A stretch of 64,000 bases of DNA. Origin: JAIBJN01 sp963842305 (lineage in GTDB: Bacteria > Actinomycetota > Thermoleophilia > Gaiellales > Gaiellaceae). The DNA lies in the NCBI GenBank assembly GCA_963842305.1, contig CAWJFW010000003.1, positions 62,001-126,000 of the forward strand, written 5' to 3'. Numbering within the stretch: position 1 is the stretch's first letter; each line of letters opens with the position of its first letter. The notes beneath the pieces are model-generated. The model was not told the origin of the DNA, made no database searches, and saw nothing but the letters and a program-made list of their open reading frames with translations. The position numbers and the translations under genes are program-made. This document shows positions 1 through 8,049 of the stretch, one piece after another.

Positions 1-259
1 ATGACAGCGTGACAAGCTCCACGAACCGACGAAAGAGCGGCCCCGCCACCTCCATGTGGTATTCCAACGATGCCGCATCGGGATGCACGTTCACGACGGT
101 CATCCTGGTGCCATCGGCGCTGAAGTAGACGTTGTAGGCGACGAGCCGCGGCTCATTCGCCTCGATGAAGTCGACGAGGTCTTTGAGGCCCGCCTTCAGC
201 TCGTCGAGCGCCCCCTCGCGAACCTCCGAAATGTCGATGTACACGATCGCGGCGGACAT
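1..259 (-). CDS. Dabb/antibiotic-biosynthesis-monooxygenase-like protein, 3' end off the window
   Basis: The first 86 residues are visible, starting MSAAIVYIDISEVREG, and the frame stays open to the left edge. The pattern of an alternating beta strand, a long amphipathic helix (EGALDELKAGLKDLVDF), then a strand with YFSADGTRMTVV and an HPDAASLEYHM segment is typical of the small dimeric alpha/beta-barrel (ABM/Dabb) fold, used by quinol monooxygenases and many stress proteins of unknown substrate. The ATG is preceded by a GGGGG-type ribosome-binding site about 4 nt upstream (CTCCGGGGGAT-ATG). No catalytic residue can be assigned from this part, so the biochemical role is open; cytoplasmic, no signal peptide. 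Confidence 0.75.
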   Translation of the reverse strand, partial: MSAAIVYIDISEVREGALDELKAGLKDLVDFIEANEPRLVAYNVYFSADGTRMTVVNVHPDAASLEYHMEVAGPLFRRFVELVTLS

Positions 260-307
260 ATCCCCCGGAGACGAGTATCGACGAATCAGGGTCTTGGTGC
301 CAACGCC

Positions 308-517
308 TTACAGCAATTCGTCCCGCGTGTCGGGCGGCAGTTCAAGCGCGATCGTTCCTCCCGGCGCGGACGGCCGGGGTCTCCTTGGCTCGCGGACGAA
401 TGAGTCAGGCGGAGGTTCCTCAAGCCAGAGGTCGTCGAACACTTGGCCGCGCCAGCGCCAGAATGCGAGCAATCGCAGGACACGGCGCACTCGGCCTGGA
501 GGTCTTCCGCACTTCAT
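308..517 (-). CDS. Hypothetical 69-aa protein (candidate)
   Basis: A short frame on the minus strand with an ATG at 517 and an in-frame GTG three codons upstream (526). The product is basic at the N-terminus (RRVLRLLAFWRWRGQ) and ends with the smoother, coding-like tail GTIALELPPDTRDELL. Codon use is plausible but not strongly biased, and no clear ribosome-binding site is visible. I do not recognise a family. It lies between the Dabb gene and a long gene-poor stretch, so it could also be chance. Confidence 0.33.
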   Translation of the reverse strand: MKCGRPPGRVRRVLRLLAFWRWRGQVFDDLWLEEPPPDSFVREPRRPRPSAPGGTIALELPPDTRDELL

Positions 518-903
518 CGACAGCACGGGTTCAGGTTTCGCATCGTCTCTCGTCCGGGCCGCCTAGTCAGACCGAAACGAGCGCCCCTCAGCCTCCGCCT
601 GGGCTTTCGCTTCCGGCGCGAGCGGCGTGTGGAATCGCCCAGGTATGTACCAGCGGAGCGTCCGTCCGAGCGAGGTCCTCTGGCATATGCACTCCGGTGG
701 GCAGCCACACCTGCGACCGGAGGGATTGTGGAGACGGGCAGCGAGGCTCCGTGCCATGTCGCCGCGAAGTCTAGGCGTTTCCGGATTTCTGGACACTGGT
801 CGCGCGAGGACTTTTCTTCGCGAGGTCAGTCCCCGCCGGGGATCTAGGGTACGAGGGAGGGAGAGGCCCCCCTCCCTCATCGATCCATCCGCTGGGGCGC
901 CGC
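518..903. other. Gene-poor stretch
   Basis: Open frames exist here on both strands, but they are Arg/Pro/Ser-rich, show no family motif and no ribosome-binding site, and overlap each other in the way chance frames in GC-rich DNA do. I see no RNA gene or repeat. Confidence 0.5.
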
Positions 904-1704
904 TCAGGGGTAGCGGCGTTCGAGAAGCGTCCTCGCCACTGCCGCCGGATAACGCTCTGGAGCCGCCGCGACCAGCCGTCGAAAGCACCGGTGAGCCTCT
1001 TCCATCAAGGCGGCGTTGAAGTGCGTGTTACCGCCGTGGAGGCGGTAGCGTACGAGTGGCATTTCCACGACGACCAGCGCGAAACGCGCCAGCACTCTCA
1101 TGAAGCACTCGTAGTCCTCGACGGCATGTAGCGCCTCGTGGAAGAGACCGACCGAGAGGATCGCGTCGCGGCGAACCATCACCGTCGATGGCAGCGGGAC
1201 GAACCCGGAGTCGACGATGGCGTTTGCGCCGGGAGGGAAGAGACGGCAGCGCCCGCACACGCTGCCCTCGCCAAGTAGCCGATAGGCGTCACCGAGCGAT
1301 GTCAGGTATGACGGCTCGACCACGCGTCCCCGGCTTATAGTCGCGCGATCGCATACGATCATGCCGGCCTCCGGCAAGAGCGCTGCCGCTTCGACCTGAC
1401 GGGCGATCTTGCCTGGCGCCCAGACGTCATCCGCGTCGAGGAAAGCCACCCATGTGCCGCGAGCAATGCGGATACCGACGTTGCGAGCCGCCGACGGCCC
1501 GGAGCGGCGGAGGCGGACGAGTCGGGCACCGGAGGCTACGGCAACGCGCGCACTCTCGTCCGTCGATCCGTCGTCAACCACGATGATCTCGAGCACCGGT
1601 GGTCTCTGCTCGCGAACGCTGGCGAGCGCCTCGCCGAGAAACGCCTCCGCGTTTCGTGCTGGAATGACGACGCTAACAGGAGCGGAGAACTGGGGGAAGC
1701 GCAT
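904..1704 (-). CDS. Family 2 glycosyltransferase
   Basis: A 266-aa GT-A fold transferase, expected to move a sugar from a nucleotide-sugar donor to an acceptor at the cytoplasmic face of the membrane. The start of the fold is visible (SVVIPARNAEAFLGEALASV, residues 11-30), then the nucleotide-binding motif VVDDGSTD (42-49) and the metal-binding DADD (90-93). A C-terminal part with EDYECFMRVL matches the acceptor-side ED motif of the family. I chose the ATG at 1704 because the fold begins a few residues later; the frame extends 25 codons further upstream with non-family sequence. It has no membrane segment. The neighbours (secreted protein, signal peptidase homologue) do not name a pathway, so the sugar and acceptor are unknown. 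Confidence 0.85.
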   Translation of the reverse strand: MRFPQFSAPVSVVIPARNAEAFLGEALASVREQRPPVLEIIVVDDGSTDESARVAVASGARLVRLRRSGPSAARNVGIRIARGTWVAFLDADDVWAPGKIARQVEAAALLPEAGMIVCDRATISRGRVVEPSYLTSLGDAYRLLGEGSVCGRCRLFPPGANAIVDSGFVPLPSTVMVRRDAILSVGLFHEALHAVEDYECFMRVLARFALVVVEMPLVRYRLHGGNTHFNAALMEEAHRCFRRLVAAAPERYPAAVARTLLERRYP

Positions 1705-1815
1705 GGACTTGGTACAGATTCTCGTCGGGAGTCCTAGGAAACCTTGCTGCCCGCGCCATGGTCCATTTCTGCGGCTCACTTCCTTCCGCCGCGTCAGTCC
1801 CCTCCCGGGGATGTG

Positions 1816-2127
1816 TCAGCCGACCCAGACGGCGGACTTCGCCGTGAGCCTCCAGATCGTTCCACGACTCCGGTCGTACTGGATCACGAGGGACGAGTAC
1901 GGACGACACGTCCGATAGCTCCGGACTTGGGAGGCGAATCCGCCTCCCTTCGCTCCTCCGATCTTTCGTCCGTCCGTATCGAAGATGCGATGGACATGGG
2001 CGATCGAGTAGTCGTTATGGACGGCTCGAAACTCTGAGCGCGTGACGCATCCGGGCGTATCAGCTGCCGCGAGTGGGGCGAGCGCGAGTGCGACGAGCGC
2101 GAGCGCGATCGCGGATAGGAACTTCAT
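1816..2127 (-). CDS. Small secreted protein of unknown function
   Basis: 103 aa with a clear Sec signal peptide (MKFLSAIALALVALALAPLAAA, likely cleavage just before DTPG near residue 22). The mature part is about 80 residues with two Cys (in GCVTRSEF and YRTCRP), which may form a disulfide. It has the segment RIFDTDGRKIGG found in several small actinobacterial secreted proteins. A strong ribosome-binding site (GAGGAGG, 5 nt spacing) fixes the start. Same strand as the GT2 gene downstream (112 bp apart), so possibly co-transcribed. Function unknown. Confidence 0.75.
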   Translation of the reverse strand: MKFLSAIALALVALALAPLAAADTPGCVTRSEFRAVHNDYSIAHVHRIFDTDGRKIGGAKGGGFASQVRSYRTCRPYSSLVIQYDRSRGTIWRLTAKSAVWVG

Positions 2128-2319
2128 TCCGTCCTCCTCATCCCTAGACGGGCAGTAGGGCCAAGTTCTTCCCTGCCCACCAAGAGGGCGCTGGCACGAC
2201 GATCGGACGGGACCCCCTCCCTCGACGAGGCTTGCCGGTGTCGCTTCTTCCCGACCTATGGTTCGGCTCAGTCCCGGTCAGGGATCTCGCGTCTGGGGGG
2301 AAGAAGGCTCCCCCATCGC

Positions 2320-2512
2320 CCTTCTGGATCAGTCGCTCGGCAGATTCAGCATTGATTGACCGATACGCCGACGCGCGATTCTCCTCAATCTGCTCCAGGA
2401 AGTGGGCTTTCCGTGACTCGGATGGAGGACGATCAGTGTCGGTCGTCCACGAGTTCGAGTTCGAGAAGCGCGCGCTTCACGTCCTCCGGGAGTGCGCCGT
2501 TCAGGACCATCC
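2320..2512 (-). pseudogene. Frameshifted YdeI/OmpD-like C-terminal remnant (tentative)
   Basis: Directly after the signal-peptidase homologue stop, one minus-strand frame reads LPEDVKRALLELELVDD and then stops. A different frame continues at that point with PPSESRKAHFLEQIEENRAS and on to AESAERLIQKG. Joined by one frameshift, the two give a stretch resembling the helical C-terminal domain of YdeI/OmpD-associated proteins (LPxDL... then S-R-K/R ... WIEEA). No full-length gene is present. This rests on my reading of short segments and could be coincidence. Confidence 0.28.
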
Positions 2513-2513
2513 G

Positions 2514-3080
2514 CTACTCGATGTCGACTCTCCCCGACGACCGCTCGACGGCTACGACCTTGCCGACGAGCAACGACTCGGGCACCGGCCCCCATGCTCG
2601 GCTGTCACACGAATGAGAGCGGTTGTCGCCCATCACGAAGTACTCTCCTTCGGGGATCGGCACGGGCCCAAAGTCCTCGCCGACCGCGCCCTGTTTGAGG
2701 TACGCCTCGTCAATCGGCTTTCCGTCCGCAACGAGGACACCCGTGCGGATCTGGAGCTCCTCCCCGGGAAGACCCACGATACGTTTCACCAGGCGCTCGC
2801 CGAACCTGACCCCTTCGCACGATTCCTGTGCCGGGCTGGGCGTTTCCAAGATGACAATGTCCCCTCGCTCTGGGCTTCCGTCGAGCGAGCGGATCAGCAT
2901 CACGTCCCCCTCCTCCGCGGTGCACCCCGGTTGTGGGATGGCACAGTGGATCGTGGGCTCCATTGCCGACGACGGATTCTCGTAGCGATCAAAGTCTTCT
3001 CCGCGGCAAGCCATCGCCGCAGCGACCACCAATGTGGCGGTGAGTGCCCATAGGGCGAGACGGGCAATCGTGCCCACCAT
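2514..3080 (-). CDS. Signal peptidase I (S26A) homologue lacking the catalytic Ser
   Basis: 188 aa from the ATG at 3080, with an N-terminal membrane anchor (residues 4-24) and an S26 protease domain facing outside. Box D holds the general-base Lys (ERLVKRIVGLPGE, Lys99) and box E reads GDNRSHSCDSR (151-161), both normal for type I signal peptidases. Box B, however, is NPSSAMEPTI (35-44): Ala39 stands where the nucleophilic Ser precedes the Met (usual P-S-x-S-M-x-P-T). The codon is GCA, one base from TCA. Either this is an inactive homologue, an adjacent Ser (37/38) is used, or it is a lineage variant. A GTG at 3170 would add 30 residues; neither start has a convincing ribosome-binding site. 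Confidence 0.8.
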   Translation of the reverse strand: MVGTIARLALWALTATLVVAAAMACRGEDFDRYENPSSAMEPTIHCAIPQPGCTAEEGDVMLIRSLDGSPERGDIVILETPSPAQESCEGVRFGERLVKRIVGLPGEELQIRTGVLVADGKPIDEAYLKQGAVGEDFGPVPIPEGEYFVMGDNRSHSCDSRAWGPVPESLLVGKVVAVERSSGRVDIE

Positions 3081-3302
3081 CACGAAATTCTGATCCCAGC
3101 CGGGCAACGATTCAAGGCCATCGACCCCACTCACGGGCGCTTCGACGGGCGTAGTAGGACGCTCCGCCACGCCGCGATTCTGACGAAGGAGGCCGATTTC
3201 TTAGGGGAGCGCCTGGGGGAGCGGTCCACGAGCATTCCGGACCTTTCCGGGGCACATGGACCGCTCAGCCATGCGGGTTCCGCTCAGCCATGCGGCGAAG
3301 AA

Positions 3303-3375
3303 TGGGCCGGGCTGGATTCGAACCAGCGACCTTGGGATTAAAAGTCCCCTGCTCTACCAGCTGAGCTACCGGCCC
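3303..3375 (-). tRNA. tRNA-Lys(UUU)
   Basis: 73-nt cloverleaf on the minus strand: acceptor stem GGGCCGG/CCGGCCC, D arm GCTCAGCTGGTAGAGC, anticodon loop CTTTTAA (anticodon TTT), T arm GCTGG-TTCGAAT-CCAGC, discriminator A. CCA is not encoded. Confidence 0.97.
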
Positions 3376-3421
3376 GCGACGCGAGTGTAGCCAGGGACGG
3401 CAGCTATCCTTGCCCCGCCTG

Positions 3422-3494
3422 GCCCCCATCGACTAGCGGTCCAGGTCACGGCCCTTTCAAGGCCGTAGCGCGGGTTCGAATCCCGCTGGGGGCA
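3422..3494 (+). tRNA. tRNA-Glu(UUC)
   Basis: 73-nt cloverleaf: acceptor GCCCCCA/TGGGGGC, anticodon stem-loop CGGCC-CTTTCAA-GGCCG (anticodon TTC), T arm GCGGG-TTCGAAT-CCCGC, discriminator A. It lies only 3 nt upstream of tRNA-Val, so the two are probably one transcript. Confidence 0.97.
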
Positions 3495-3497
3495 CTC

Positions 3498-3570
3498 GGG
3501 CGGTTAGCTCAGCTGGGAGAGCGCCTGCCTTACACGCAGGAGGACGCTGGTTCGAGTCCAGCACCGCCCA
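3498..3570 (+). tRNA. tRNA-Val(UAC)
   Basis: 73-nt cloverleaf: acceptor GGGCGGT/ACCGCCC, anticodon stem-loop CCTGC-CTTACAC-GCAGG (anticodon TAC), T arm GCTGG-TTCGAGT-CCAGC, discriminator A. Its 3' 35 nt resemble (31/35) a lone tRNA 3' fragment at 7769-7803. Confidence 0.97.
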
Positions 3571-3781
3571 TTCGCCCGATGGCTTTTGTTCAAACGGCTT
3601 CAGTCGCTGCGCCATCCTAAGCCGAGCTCAATGCCAGGAGTTTGGGCACGAGTGCCCAGTTCCGCCCATTCAACGGCTTCGGCAAAGGCAACATGCTCGG
3701 CCCAAGTGAGCCGAGCGCGGTGCCGCGAGCGTGGGCCAAGGGGCTCGGCGAGGGTGTCCGCATGGAACAGCTCGGGACTGC

Positions 3782-5011
3782 TCAGGGCCCCGAGCATGCC
3801 GCAAGCTCGAGTAGCGAGGCCAAAGCGATCGGCATCCATTCGGGCAGGAAGCTCGCCGCGTAGACGAGCTCGTACGTCTCCTTCTCGACCTCGAACGCCC
3901 TGAGCAGCGTCGGGTCGAGGGGAGGTGCAAGCTCCCCGTAGCCGTCGAGGAAATCGGCACGCACCCGCGCGGCCCAAGCCTCGCCCACAAGGCGATCGTC
4001 TGCGTCCACCACGTCCCGCAGGACCCAGCGGGGTACGTGATCGAACGAGCGCAGCATCGAGGCAACGTCGCGTACCGGAGACTGCAGCGCCCGCCGCTCG
4101 GCCGGCGGGCGGGTCGGCTCGCCCTCGAAGTCGATCACATGCAGCCCGACTGGCGAGAAGAGCACCTGGCCGACGTGGAGGTCGCCGTGGACCCGTGTGA
4201 GCGTCCCGATCCCCGCGAAGAGACCGAGATCTGCGCGGATCCGGCTCTCGACGCGTCGCACGGCCTTCGCGGTGTCGGAATCGACCGCTGCGAGCGCTCG
4301 CTCGAACTGGGCGAGCGACTCGGCGTGCCAGCGACAGGCGTCGTCGACCGCGGCCGGACGGCCGCCTAGCTGTGCAAGCGCCGCGTGGAGCTGCGCGATC
4401 GCCCGACCGAGCGGCCGCGCGAACGCCGTCGTCTCGCCGAATGGCGCGCCTGCGAGTGCACGGCCGAGCAGCTCCTGCGACCATTCCCAGCCGTCCCGCG
4501 CGCCGGCGATGTAGTCCTGGATGAGCGCGACCGGCCACACCGTGCCGTCCGGGTCCCGCAGCGAGAGCGACCCGCGGAAGGCGGGCACGACTGGCGTGCG
4601 TTGCGTGAGCTGTTCGACGAGCTCGGCCTCGGGGTGCGCTCCCGGCCAGAGGCGCCGGTAGCACTTCAGCACGAGGCGCTCGTCGAGCACGGATGAGGTA
4701 TTCGACTGGTCGCTCTCCAGACCACGCTCACTGCCAGGCATCTCGCCGCCGCGCCAGTCGAGCTCGAAACCGTCTTGCGGCCGCGCGCGCACCGCCGGCA
4801 GTAGGCTGGACCAGACCTGACCGGCCGGTATCGAGTATCGCTGCACCTCGTCGCCGACCTCGACCTCGACGACCGCGAGAAAGGGAGTGATCGCGGCCAC
4901 CTGCTTGATCCCCGCGACCGGCCGCCCCTTGCCGCCGAACCAGCGCTGGGCGGCGAGCCACGAGGGGTCGAGCGACCCGGACAGGTCCGGGAGCCCCGCC
5001 CCTCCGGTCAC
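3782..5011 (-). CDS. mak: Maltokinase-like aminoglycoside-phosphotransferase-fold kinase
   Basis: 409 aa. Maltokinase makes maltose 1-phosphate from maltose and ATP for the trehalose-to-glucan (GlgE) route. The N-terminal signature QRWFGGKGR (about residues 19-27) is characteristic of Mak and Mak domains fused to TreS. The kinase core has the catalytic loop VHGDLHVGQVL (His275, Asp277) and the metal-binding VIDFEGEP (Asp294), both intact. The start is a GTG whose last two bases overlap the TGA of the upstream glycosyltransferase (GTGA), so translation is probably coupled; the frame runs further upstream, but only in antiphase to that gene. No treS or glgE is adjacent, so the link to glucan synthesis is from the family only. 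Confidence 0.82.
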   Translation of the reverse strand: MTGGAGLPDLSGSLDPSWLAAQRWFGGKGRPVAGIKQVAAITPFLAVVEVEVGDEVQRYSIPAGQVWSSLLPAVRARPQDGFELDWRGGEMPGSERGLESDQSNTSSVLDERLVLKCYRRLWPGAHPEAELVEQLTQRTPVVPAFRGSLSLRDPDGTVWPVALIQDYIAGARDGWEWSQELLGRALAGAPFGETTAFARPLGRAIAQLHAALAQLGGRPAAVDDACRWHAESLAQFERALAAVDSDTAKAVRRVESRIRADLGLFAGIGTLTRVHGDLHVGQVLFSPVGLHVIDFEGEPTRPPAERRALQSPVRDVASMLRSFDHVPRWVLRDVVDADDRLVGEAWAARVRADFLDGYGELAPPLDPTLLRAFEVEKETYELVYAASFLPEWMPIALASLLELAACSGP

Positions 5012-6327
5012 CGCGTGACTGGGCGCCCGGTCGTCGCCAGCTGCTCGATCAGGTCGGCGGCTCTCACCGTGCCGGGCTCTGAGCGCACCCTGGCCGAGAC
5101 CGCCTCGAGCCGAGCCGCCAGAGCACGGTCGGCGAGCAGTGCGTCGATCGCACCGGTGAGCTGTTCCGCGGCGCAGGTGTACGGGGCAAGCCGGCATCCG
5201 AAGCCGAGCTCGTCAACCCGCTGGGCGTTGTCGTACTGATCCCAGAACAGCGGGAGGACGACCATTGGTTTGCCGAAGTAGAGGCTCTCAGTCGTCGTGT
5301 TGTTGCCGCCGTGCGTGATCACGAGCTCGACCTGCGGCAGTACCCTCGTTTGTGGGAGGAACTCCTCGCCGGCCATGTTGTCGGCGAGCCGCAGCAGCTC
5401 ATGCTGCGGGCCCTTGCTGACGATCAGCCGATACGGCGTGGCGGCGAAGATGTCGACGAGCCGCTGCAGCAGCTCGACGTCGGCCGAGCCCAGGCTCCCG
5501 AGGCTTAGGTAGAGGAGACGCCCCGGCCCGGCGACGAGCCGCTCAGGCACGTTCCACTCGGCGTCGGTCTCCCTGACCGAGCACTCGAGCCGATGCCAGG
5601 TCGGCGCCAGCGGCGCCGAGCGCGCGTAGTCGACTTCGCCTGGATAGACGTAGAGGTTGAGGTACGGCGATTCGTGGATGAACTCGAGCTCCGGGAGCCC
5701 CGGCGCTCCCCTCGTCCGCACGAACTCGTCGAAGTCCTCCCACATGGGTAGATGCGACCGCCGGTGCTCGGCGCGGAACTCGTTCCAGCCTGAGCTGTTA
5801 TCGGTGGGGTAACCCGAGAACACGGGAGGTAGCGCCGGGTCCTTCAGCTCGAGCGGGTTGCACGACACGATCCGCACCCATGGCCTCCCCGAGGCCTCGA
5901 TCGCCGGGTACGCGACGACGTTGTCCTCCACGATGACGTCCGGCCGGAGGTCCTCGAAGATCTCGACGAGCTTCGCGTCCACGTACTTCGACCCGTCGAT
6001 CAGCGCCTGCATGCCCGGCCGGAGGAACTCGTCGAGTTGCTCGATCGTCGGCTTGCGGAACACTGGCGCCATCTCTCGCACCAGCTCCTTCCAGAACTGG
6101 CCGGGTACCTCCTCAACCTCGGGCGGCGGCCCGAGCCGCATCAGCCGCTCCTCGAAGCCCTTTGCCTCGAGGCTGCCCGCGAACGACTCCTCGACGATGA
6201 AGACGACGCGGTAGCCGCGACCGCGAAGCACGTCACCGATCCCAACGCAGTTGTTCGTCGGGCCGAAGGCAGCCTCCGGGAAGAAGACGACGGTCGGTTT
6301 TCTGCCACTCATGCGAAAGGGAGGCAT
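5008..6327 (-). CDS. UGT/MGT-type (GT1) glycosyltransferase
   Basis: 439 aa, the usual length for macrolide-type glycosyltransferases with a GT-B fold. The C-terminal donor domain shows LLYLSLGSLGS, then LPQTRVLPQVELVITHGGNN (His339 region) and ESLYFGKPMVVLPLFWDQYDNAQR, the nucleotide-sugar-binding signature of the family. The N-terminal acceptor domain begins KPTVVFFPEAAFGPTNNCVG. It is cytoplasmic and likely glycosylates a small lipophilic acceptor. An alternative ATG five codons later (6312) fits the fold start equally well and no strong ribosome-binding site decides. The stop overlaps the maltokinase start by 4 bp, so the two form an operon. Confidence 0.87.
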   Translation of the reverse strand: MPPFRMSGRKPTVVFFPEAAFGPTNNCVGIGDVLRGRGYRVVFIVEESFAGSLEAKGFEERLMRLGPPPEVEEVPGQFWKELVREMAPVFRKPTIEQLDEFLRPGMQALIDGSKYVDAKLVEIFEDLRPDVIVEDNVVAYPAIEASGRPWVRIVSCNPLELKDPALPPVFSGYPTDNSSGWNEFRAEHRRSHLPMWEDFDEFVRTRGAPGLPELEFIHESPYLNLYVYPGEVDYARSAPLAPTWHRLECSVRETDAEWNVPERLVAGPGRLLYLSLGSLGSADVELLQRLVDIFAATPYRLIVSKGPQHELLRLADNMAGEEFLPQTRVLPQVELVITHGGNNTTTESLYFGKPMVVLPLFWDQYDNAQRVDELGFGCRLAPYTCAAEQLTGAIDALLADRALAARLEAVSARVRSEPGTVRAADLIEQLATTGRPVTR

Positions 6328-6396
6328 CGTATATCGCGGCAGGCTTCAGGCACGTGCCGAGAACAGAGCTTTCTGGGGCTGCCTGGGGGCGATCGT

Positions 6397-7497
6397 CTAC
6401 GCTCGCGGGCGCTTCTTCTCGGTGTCGTAGATGGGCATGGGAGCGACTGTGGCGGGGGCGCTTCCGTTCTCCACGGCGACCTCCACGGTCTCATCGTCGC
6501 GGGCGACGTCGGCGCTCAGCACTGTCAGGCCGATGACTTTGCCGAGCGTGGGGCTTGCACAAGGGCTCGTCACCGTGCCGACCCGCTCACCGTGCTTCGT
6601 CACGGCGGCGCCGTAGTCGGGGACCGGTCCGTCCACGACGAGGGTAACGAACCGGTTGGGCGGACTCGCGGCCTCGGCCGCGAGCGCCTTCTTGCCGTGA
6701 AACTCCGCCTTGTCGAGCCGGACGAGCTTGTCGAGGCCTACGTCGTACGGGCTCGTCTCGTGCTGGAAGTAGTCGCGCCCGATGAAGATCAGCCCGGACT
6801 CGATCCTGATCGTTTCGACTGCGGCCAGCCCATACGGCCTCGCGCCTGCGCCGACGACCGCGTCCCAGAGCTGCTCGGCCCCCTCGGGCGAGCAGAACAG
6901 CTCGTACCCAAGCTCGCCCGAGTAGCCGGTGCGTGACACCCAGCACGGAACGCCGCCGACCTTCACCTGCTCGGGCCAGAAGCGGAAGTAGCGGAGCCCC
7001 GCGACGTCGACGTCGGTGAGACTCTGGAGCAGCTCGCGTGAGCGGGGGCCGCTGATCCCGAGCTGCGGGATCGACCTAGTCATCGGCTCGATTTCGACCG
7101 AGAGCCCGTCGACCACGGTCTTGAAGTGGTCGAGGTCGGAGTCGAGCGCGGTGACCGCCATGCACCGGTCGAGGGCCATCCTCAGGACCGTGCATTCGCC
7201 AACCAGCTTCCCGTTCTCGTCGCAGAATGGCGTGTACCGCACCTGCCCGATTTCGAGCCTCTGCATGTCGTTCGCGAAGATCCGGTCGACCGCTTTCACG
7301 ACGTCTGGGCCGCTCAACGCCAGCTTGCGCAGCGGCGAGACGTCCCAGACTCCGACGTCGTTGCGGATCGCGTGGTGCTCGGCTACGGGATCGCCGAAGT
7401 GCTTGGGCCAGTACCAGCCTTCACGGTCTAGGTGCTGGACGACCCCCAGCGATTGTTGTCGGCGGTTGAATGCCGTCCGCTTGATCTCCTTGGTCAT
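6397..7497 (-). CDS. GcvT-family aminomethyltransferase-like protein
   Basis: 366 aa, close to the size of the glycine-cleavage T protein. Family features: ANDMQRLEIGQVRYTPFCDE (the N-D and G-Q-x-x-Y region that binds folate), SGPRSRELL, VSRTGYSGELGYELF, and a C-terminal segment with LDKAEFHGKKAL and VGTVTSPCASPTLGK. Such proteins transfer a one-carbon unit from a methylamine-type substrate to tetrahydrofolate. No gcvH or gcvP is nearby, so it may be a stand-alone paralogue (for dimethylglycine, sarcosine or DMSP-like substrates) rather than part of the glycine cleavage complex. Start chosen at MTKEIK (7497), which has GGGAG at suitable spacing; upstream in-frame sequence runs through a tRNA fragment and is not coding. 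Confidence 0.85.
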   Translation of the reverse strand: MTKEIKRTAFNRRQQSLGVVQHLDREGWYWPKHFGDPVAEHHAIRNDVGVWDVSPLRKLALSGPDVVKAVDRIFANDMQRLEIGQVRYTPFCDENGKLVGECTVLRMALDRCMAVTALDSDLDHFKTVVDGLSVEIEPMTRSIPQLGISGPRSRELLQSLTDVDVAGLRYFRFWPEQVKVGGVPCWVSRTGYSGELGYELFCSPEGAEQLWDAVVGAGARPYGLAAVETIRIESGLIFIGRDYFQHETSPYDVGLDKLVRLDKAEFHGKKALAAEAASPPNRFVTLVVDGPVPDYGAAVTKHGERVGTVTSPCASPTLGKVIGLTVLSADVARDDETVEVAVENGSAPATVAPMPIYDTEKKRPRA

Positions 7498-7857
7498 CCA
7501 GCTCCCATCGTCCCGTTCGCCGTCGGTACGGGGTGCAAGACAACAGCGTAGTCCTCCCGGGCGCATTGACATGCCCTCGCCCATGCGACCGCGCGGCTGA
7601 GCCGCCCCAATGGGCACAAAGCGCTCCCTCGAGTGCCCAAACCCCGCCGAAACAACCCGAAACGGTCCGAAATCCACTCGACCGCCCGTGGCTGTCGCGA
7701 GACGTGCGAGCCCGCATGGCTCCTGACGTAGACGGCGTCGGTAGGGTGCGCCGACGCCCGTCCGACAAGCAGGAGGTCGCAGGTTCGAGCCCTGCACCGC
7801 CCACTCGCGGCCCTCGGTCGCTTGACGCTCGCGATACTCGAGTGGTAGAAGCGCGTC
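7498..7857. other. Intergenic stretch with tRNA fragment
   Basis: No convincing protein gene. The antisense frame containing GLEPATSCLSDGR is the well-known spurious protein produced by reading a tRNA 3' end on the wrong strand. The stretch holds the tRNA fragment at 7769-7803. Confidence 0.7.
7769..7803 (+). pseudogene. Lone tRNA 3' half (possible attachment-site scar)
   Basis: A 3' half (end of the anticodon stem, variable loop, T arm, acceptor 3' strand ACCGCCC plus A) without any matching 5' half upstream. It matches the end of tRNA-Val (3536-3570) at 31 of 35 positions. Two of the four differences are a compensatory T-stem pair change, so it comes from a different functional tRNA with the same acceptor stem, not from decay of the neighbouring gene. 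Such lone 3' ends are left by tRNA-targeting integrases. Confidence 0.7.
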
Positions 7858-8049
7858 GTGAGTAGTAGGGAGGACCCGCCGCAGGAAGTCGACTGGGTCG
7901 AAGACCATGGGGACGAGTCCGAGGAGCCGGAGTTCGACGAGAGGCTCGATCCTGAAGGCGGCGAGACGGAGTTTAGGGTCGACCCGGGCCGCGACCTCGA
8001 GCAGGTGGATATGCACGAGGTCGATCACGACCTGGGGATCTACGAGTGA
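7858..8049 (+). CDS. Small acidic protein of unknown function
   Basis: 63 aa, GTG start, with about one third Asp/Glu (VDWVEDHGDESEEPEFDERL, ending HDLGIYE). No transmembrane or signal segment. Its TGA overlaps the GTG of the amidase gene (GTGA at 8046-8049), which argues for a real, translationally coupled two-gene unit. It could bind the partner or mimic nucleic acid, but nothing in the sequence proves a role. No family recognised. Confidence 0.55.
   Translation: MSSREDPPQEVDWVEDHGDESEEPEFDERLDPEGGETEFRVDPGRDLEQVDMHEVDHDLGIYE

Noticed and set aside
3600..3781. Coding-like frame ending HVAFAEAVEWAELGTRAQTP downstream of maltokinase
   Set aside because: Its longer frame overlaps maltokinase in antiphase and the tail alone has no start with a ribosome-binding site.
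4728..4961. Short frame inside maltokinase in another phase
   Set aside because: Shadow of the maltokinase gene; no independent start or motif.
7421..7804. Protein-like frame containing GLEPATSCLSDGR
   Set aside because: This is the known false protein from reading a tRNA 3' end antisense; it marks the tRNA fragment, not a gene.
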